From positions 75,468,155-75,532,154 of the forward strand of contig NC_134982.1 in NCBI RefSeq assembly GCF_965638725.1: 64,000 nucleotides of DNA. Reading direction: 5' to 3'. This DNA comes from Aptenodytes patagonicus (lineage: Eukaryota; Chordata; Aves; Sphenisciformes; Spheniscidae). Below the pieces are notes generated by a model that saw only the letters and a list, made by a program, of their open reading frames with translations, did no database searches and had not been told where the DNA came from. A program made the position numbers and the translations under genes. Below, piece by piece: positions 59,869-64,000 of the stretch; within the stretch, counting starts at the first letter, position 1; each line of letters opens with the position of its first letter.

Positions 59869-60884
59869 CAGAAATATGCAACTGCCTTTCATACTGCTAG
59901 ATTTCTTCCTCTGTGTGAGGAAAACCCAGTCCAAATGACTATGTCCCCACAAAGTGCTTAGGCTTCCAGGAAATGTTATGGAATCACAGTCATCCTGAAC
60001 AATTCAACGCAACCCCCATAGCTGGATCCAGCTTCCCCTGAGGAATCAATCAGTAAGACCACGGTCAGAGTTGCAGAGACAGAAGAGGTGCACATTTTCT
60101 GACCACCTTGCTTATGCAAGTTCAAGAGGCACAGTCTTCAGCACAGGCTCAGGATGTTGATAAGACCTACTGTGCCCTCGCCTACCCATACACACAGGGA
60201 TGAGCAAATTCACACAAAACCTGAAATTCTGATGGGTGGTACACAATCCTTTGTTTGTTCTGCTTAGGCTTTTTTCCTAAGACTAGCATATTTTCAGCTG
60301 TGGACTATTCAAATATCTTACTAGATGTGATGTCTTTTAAAAATATTATTAATTTGGTATGACCTTTGTTGCCTTTGGTATTAATTTTACTACCTGCATG
60401 ACAATTAAATTTTTTAAATTTCTGAATATGATTTCCTCTGTAATGATGTATTTACTCTCTTTACTGTGGGGACAAGCTTGTTACCTCTTTCATAATTAAG
60501 TTCAAGTAGTGCTATCAAAGCTACATTATAAAGCCCTAATTAACTGTTAAGAATTACAGTATTCTACTGAAACTACTTTGTAATTAGCAGGCTACCAGCA
60601 GAGAACTGGTTGCCTGCCAGCGTGTTGGCTTGATTTTCACATGTACTGGAGCCCCTCTGTGCTGTTTGGATGGCAAAAATTTCAGCTGCAATTGGGCCTG
60701 AAAAAATTGTGGTTGTGTGAGTCATTTTTTTCCTATATATTGCAGCTATCTGTTACTGATTTTTCAGAAAGATTGGCCTAAGATCTTTTTACTTAGTAAT
60801 TTATAGTGTGGAAATTTAGGGAAGTTTGTTATAAAAAAATATTACTTCAAATGCCTCACTAATGTCTTAAATTGGCCTTGTTTG

Positions 60885-60960
60885 TTTAAAGTATACATTA
60901 AGGTACATGGACTTCTTTAAGGCATACATTTAAAGGATGTCTTTTTTAAAGTGTACACCA
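60885..60960. repeat. Three imperfect ~30-bp repeats
   Basis: TTTAAAGTATACATTA (60885), TTTAAGGCATACATTT (about 60916) and TTTAAAGTGTACACCA (60945) recur at steps of about 30 bases. It is a small degenerate tandem array with no recognised family. Confidence 0.7.
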
Positions 60961-63348
60961 TTATCTGAACTGATAAAATGCTGTTTACCTCATGAGAGGA
61001 GAACCTGAAATTAGAGCATTTATCAGAGATATGAACCCTGTCCTGTTTTCTTGGACTGAATGCTAATCCTTAAATCTAAAGATTCTATTTTTAATATTAA
61101 GATTGCTAAGTCATTCTAGGGAATGATCTTATAGAAGATCCATCTAGCTCATATTTTTCTGCCATAACATCACACAATTTCTGCCACCTTCTGTGTGCCT
61201 GCCATCTACTCTGCAGCTACCAAAACCTTTGGCTGGTATCCAATATCTTCTAAGATGTATGCAATGAAAGCTTCTTCAGGCTTATGTTGTTGCTGCTGTT
61301 AAATGTAGGGGCAGTGTAACAACTTTGCCAGCTCTGGCTTATTGTTTCCCCTCGGTTCTTATTGCGTTATCAACTTTTAAATAAATGGCATCTTTCTCTT
61401 CTTTGATTGGTCCCTAGTCAGGGCAATTTTTTGGCTTTCAGAGAGGGCAGCTGGACTGACACTTGTTTAATATCCTCTACAGCCAGCACAATGTGGTGGC
61501 TGTCTTTCACCAGTTCGTTGGAAGCATGGTGACCTTAGCTCTCCAAACTTTAACCCAGCAAACACATTGATGTCACCCAAAATAAATACATGAGAGTAAG
61601 AAGTTTGCAATAGAAACATCTCTTTTGGGGGACGGGAGGAAGATAGTGCAGTGCATAGGTCTAGGAGTGGGACATCTCCCAGCTCCATGCTCTCCCATTG
61701 TACCTCTATGCTTTGTTTTTCCCTGCTGTAAAACAAGCAGAGTTTCAAGGAATTTCTGCAGAAATCGTAAGTCACACGTAACATTTTCATTGCATGGAGT
61801 AGGGCAGCAGTGAAGTGATTACTTTCTAGAACAAAGGGGCTATATGATTGGTTGTTATTTTCCCATACAGCAGAGTTTTAAGGAGGCAAAAAGTCCATCC
61901 ATACAAGTGTGTGACAGAGTATCAGCTGTCAGTCCAGAGCCCGTGCAAAGAATACGGTTATTTAATGGAAGGAGTTCACTGTTTAATGGAAAGTAATCCA
62001 TTTCAGAGAAACTATCACATATAATTTGGTGCAATTGAACTTTGTCTTTAACCTTTTACTATGATTTATGTGATTAGGTCACCAGAGGAAGTGGTTTTGG
62101 AAAGCATGATTAAACACTTTAAGGAAATAATTTCTATCTTCAAGCACCTTGTGTAACTGCACTTTTCAAGTGTTTGTCCTTCCTCATCAGCCTGGCTGCA
62201 TCGAAATGTAGAAACATGTCCTTCAAAATGCTTTTTTTTTTTTTTTAATATAAAAACAGGCAAGAACAACTGAAGCTGCAAATGAATCGTTATTATTCTG
62301 ATACTGAATTTCTTCAGTTTTTACTCCATAATTTGAGTTGCAATACCTGTTCAGTATGTTGCTACTCATTGTAAGCATAGCATAATAAATATAATTTCTG
62401 TGTGGTTTATCTGCTGCAACTTATAATTTTAAAACTAGTATCTGAAATTATAGCCAGTATATAATGCCTGAAGAAACATAGACACCAAGGCACAGCTCAG
62501 AAAGAAGTAATTTTTGAATCAGCTCAAATTCTCTGCTTAATACCTTTACCTCTGTAATGAACCTACATTTCTGAAGAGGATGCTATGCTGTCCAAACATG
62601 TCCTACCCTGTTTGGTTTCTGGCATCAATGTCAACACACTGTGAGAGCTACAAACTATTCCAGTGGTGAGCAGGTTGTGACCCATCAAAGTTCACCATCT
62701 CACTGAACAGTGATTAACATTTAAAATGTATGCAAACTAGTCTCCTAATTAAAGTTCAATAATGTAAGGCTTTGAACCTGTTCATTGCCTTTGGAAATAA
62801 TCAGAGAAGAGATTCAGGGTGCTTATCAGCAGAAGTCATTATCATAAAGGCCAAATTCAGGACATCTCCATTCCACATCTCCACCGTGTTGGCCAGTCAT
62901 CAATAGACACATACACAGGTCACAAAATATGGGTGTGAACTGGGAATATACAAATTTCCCTGGGTCCCTGAAGCTTGTTTCCATCTGGTACTTGGAATTT
63001 GTTCCTTGCAACTGAGGGATCTGGTTGCAGCTCTGTTGTTAGGTTCATGTTTAAACATCAAAGCAAATTTTCCTCTACAATTTGCATAGCCTGTCACTGT
63101 TGAACTTCAGTGAGTTTAGCTAATAATTTTAATATTAGATCTATAAAGGTAGCTTAGGAACTCAAGTCTAATCCCTGAGACCTCAACTTTAATCTAGGAT
63201 ATCCTGACTGCTTATCTGTACCTCTTTACATGACTCCTATCCAGCTATACTCTTTCTCTCTTCCAATATCTCTCTTCATACAGCCAACGTCACATAAGCT
63301 TTCTCCTGCTGCTAATGTTGGGAAAGGAGTATTAGTCTGGTGAAGAGT

Positions 63349-64000
63349 TGTGATGGTGTGCTCTGCCCCCTGCCCCAGCCTGACCTTTTCCCGTAACCCC
63401 GCTCAAGCGATAACCACCAGTGGTGGTCATGATGGATTTGTCTGGTTGTGATGGATGCATCCCACTCAAAGTGGATTTGGGGGAGACAGATAACAACACA
63501 ATAGCCAAGGGCTAGTTTATCACAATGCGTCCACCTAACCACAGTGCTGGTCGATGTCCGACTCAAGCCAAATTTGGAAGAAACTAACATTTGCCGTTGG
63601 TAGGTAAATATGACTATGGGTCAATCATCTTACACCCATACATAGTGAGCAGCCCAAGGGCCCTCCTGCATGTCAGAATCTCCCCTTGATTAGGGACGCC
63701 TCTCAAGATTACTCCTCGAGGTTGAGAGAATCCTTATTGCATCAGATACTCGGTAAGTGGATTGGGAATAAGTGCGCTGAAATTTTGAAGTCTTAGCTAT
63801 GTGATCTAAAGGATTGATTGTGCATATATAATCCTTTAGACATAAACCGTTGACCAAGTCTGGGACTAGGACTGGATCCAGCTGCACCTAGACTCCTCTC
63901 TGAGAAGGAGTTTAGAAAGCAAGGCGGTCCTTTCTGAACCTCATGACTCAATGGGAGGGTCTCCCTGAGAGTTTTGTCTGACCCTGTCCTCTATGCAGTA
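63349..64000 (+). mobile_element. Probable ERV-type LTR running off the right edge
   Basis: From about TGTGATGGTGTGCTCTGCCC onward the composition and style change from AT-rich unique DNA to balanced, LTR-like text that I tentatively associate with avian ERVL-type repeats. It includes a TATA-like CATATATAAT at 63823-63832. The left border is uncertain by up to 50 bp and the right end is outside the window, so whether an internal retroviral region follows cannot be seen. No retroviral protein is recognised in the window part. Confidence 0.5.
63805..63840. repeat. Perfect 11-bp inverted repeat around a TATA-like box
   Basis: TCTAAAGGATT (63805-63815) and AATCCTTTAGA (63830-63840) are exact reverse complements separated by 14 bases that include GCATATAT. 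DNA or RNA could form a stable hairpin here. In an LTR this position would be at the promoter. Confidence 0.85.

Larger units (their letters stand above)
50871..63348. other. Intergenic DNA, 12.5 kb without a recognised gene
   Basis: AT-rich unique sequence with the simple repeats listed separately. Candidate conserved non-coding blocks by eye are 52390-52680 and 60480-60740. Open frames such as 56310-56753 (minus, 147 codons) and 59564-59938 (plus, 124 codons) have no recognisable domain or splice context. No CR1 or LTR was recognised. Confidence 0.55.

Noticed and set aside
59564..59938. Plus-strand frame of 124 codons
   Set aside because: It includes the CCTTG repeat and C-rich tracts and shows no domain; a chance frame is the simpler explanation.
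1..64000. Expected human neighbours (PLAA, IFT74, TUSC1, IZUMO3, ELAVL2)
   Set aside because: No exon resembling any of these was seen. PLAA would lie to the left of the window; the others are far away in human.
1..64000. tRNA, rRNA, snoRNA or microRNA genes and CRISPR-like arrays
   Set aside because: No recognisable tRNA boxes, rRNA text or regularly spaced repeat-spacer structure was seen by eye. A covariance-model scan would be needed to exclude small RNA genes.

Overview
The window looks like nuclear DNA of a bird. It has several 3' fragments of CR1 (chicken-repeat-1) LINEs, two ERV-type LTRs, AT-rich introns and intergenic DNA, and one dense CpG island. A crocodilian or turtle also carries CR1 and cannot be formally excluded; the species cannot be named from the sequence.

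One protein-coding gene is supported, complete and on the + strand. It is the orthologue of CAAP1 (caspase activity and apoptosis inhibitor 1; human C9orf82). Six coding exons at 2156-2287, 3380-3580, 5117-5201, 6190-6265, 15145-15218 and 21214-21557 join with intact reading frame and GT/AG introns into a 303-residue protein. Its CpG-island promoter covers about 1750-2745. The 3' UTR runs to a polyadenylation signal at about 22289. The gene spans about 20 kb, mostly introns 4 (8.9 kb) and 5 (6.0 kb).

Layout: 1-1117 is the 3' end of a CR1 element that enters from the left. 1118-1750 is unique flank. 1750-22315 is CAAP1, with a solo LTR (17170-17757) and an antisense CR1 tail (19781-20098) in intron 5. 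From 22315 to about 63350 no gene was found. That stretch holds CR1 fragments at 27413-28925, 34385-34640 (antisense), 40375-41329, 42850-43356 and 50240-50870, plus simple repeats and AT-rich unique sequence, some of which may be conserved non-coding DNA. From about 63349 to the right edge there is an LTR-like sequence with a TATA-like box inside a perfect 11-bp inverted repeat.

In human the CAAP1 3' side faces a gene-poor region of 9p21 (toward TUSC1/IZUMO3/ELAVL2), and the 5' side faces PLAA. The gene desert on the right of this window fits that order. Human 9p is largely Z-linked in birds, so a Z location is a reasonable inference but is not shown here. I found no clear new gene system. 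The most useful leads are the CAAP1 exon-1 contraction and possible intronic polyadenylation, changed catalytic residues in all three CR1 reverse-transcriptase remnants, the LTR hairpin, and a few unexplained repeats and GC-shifted blocks.
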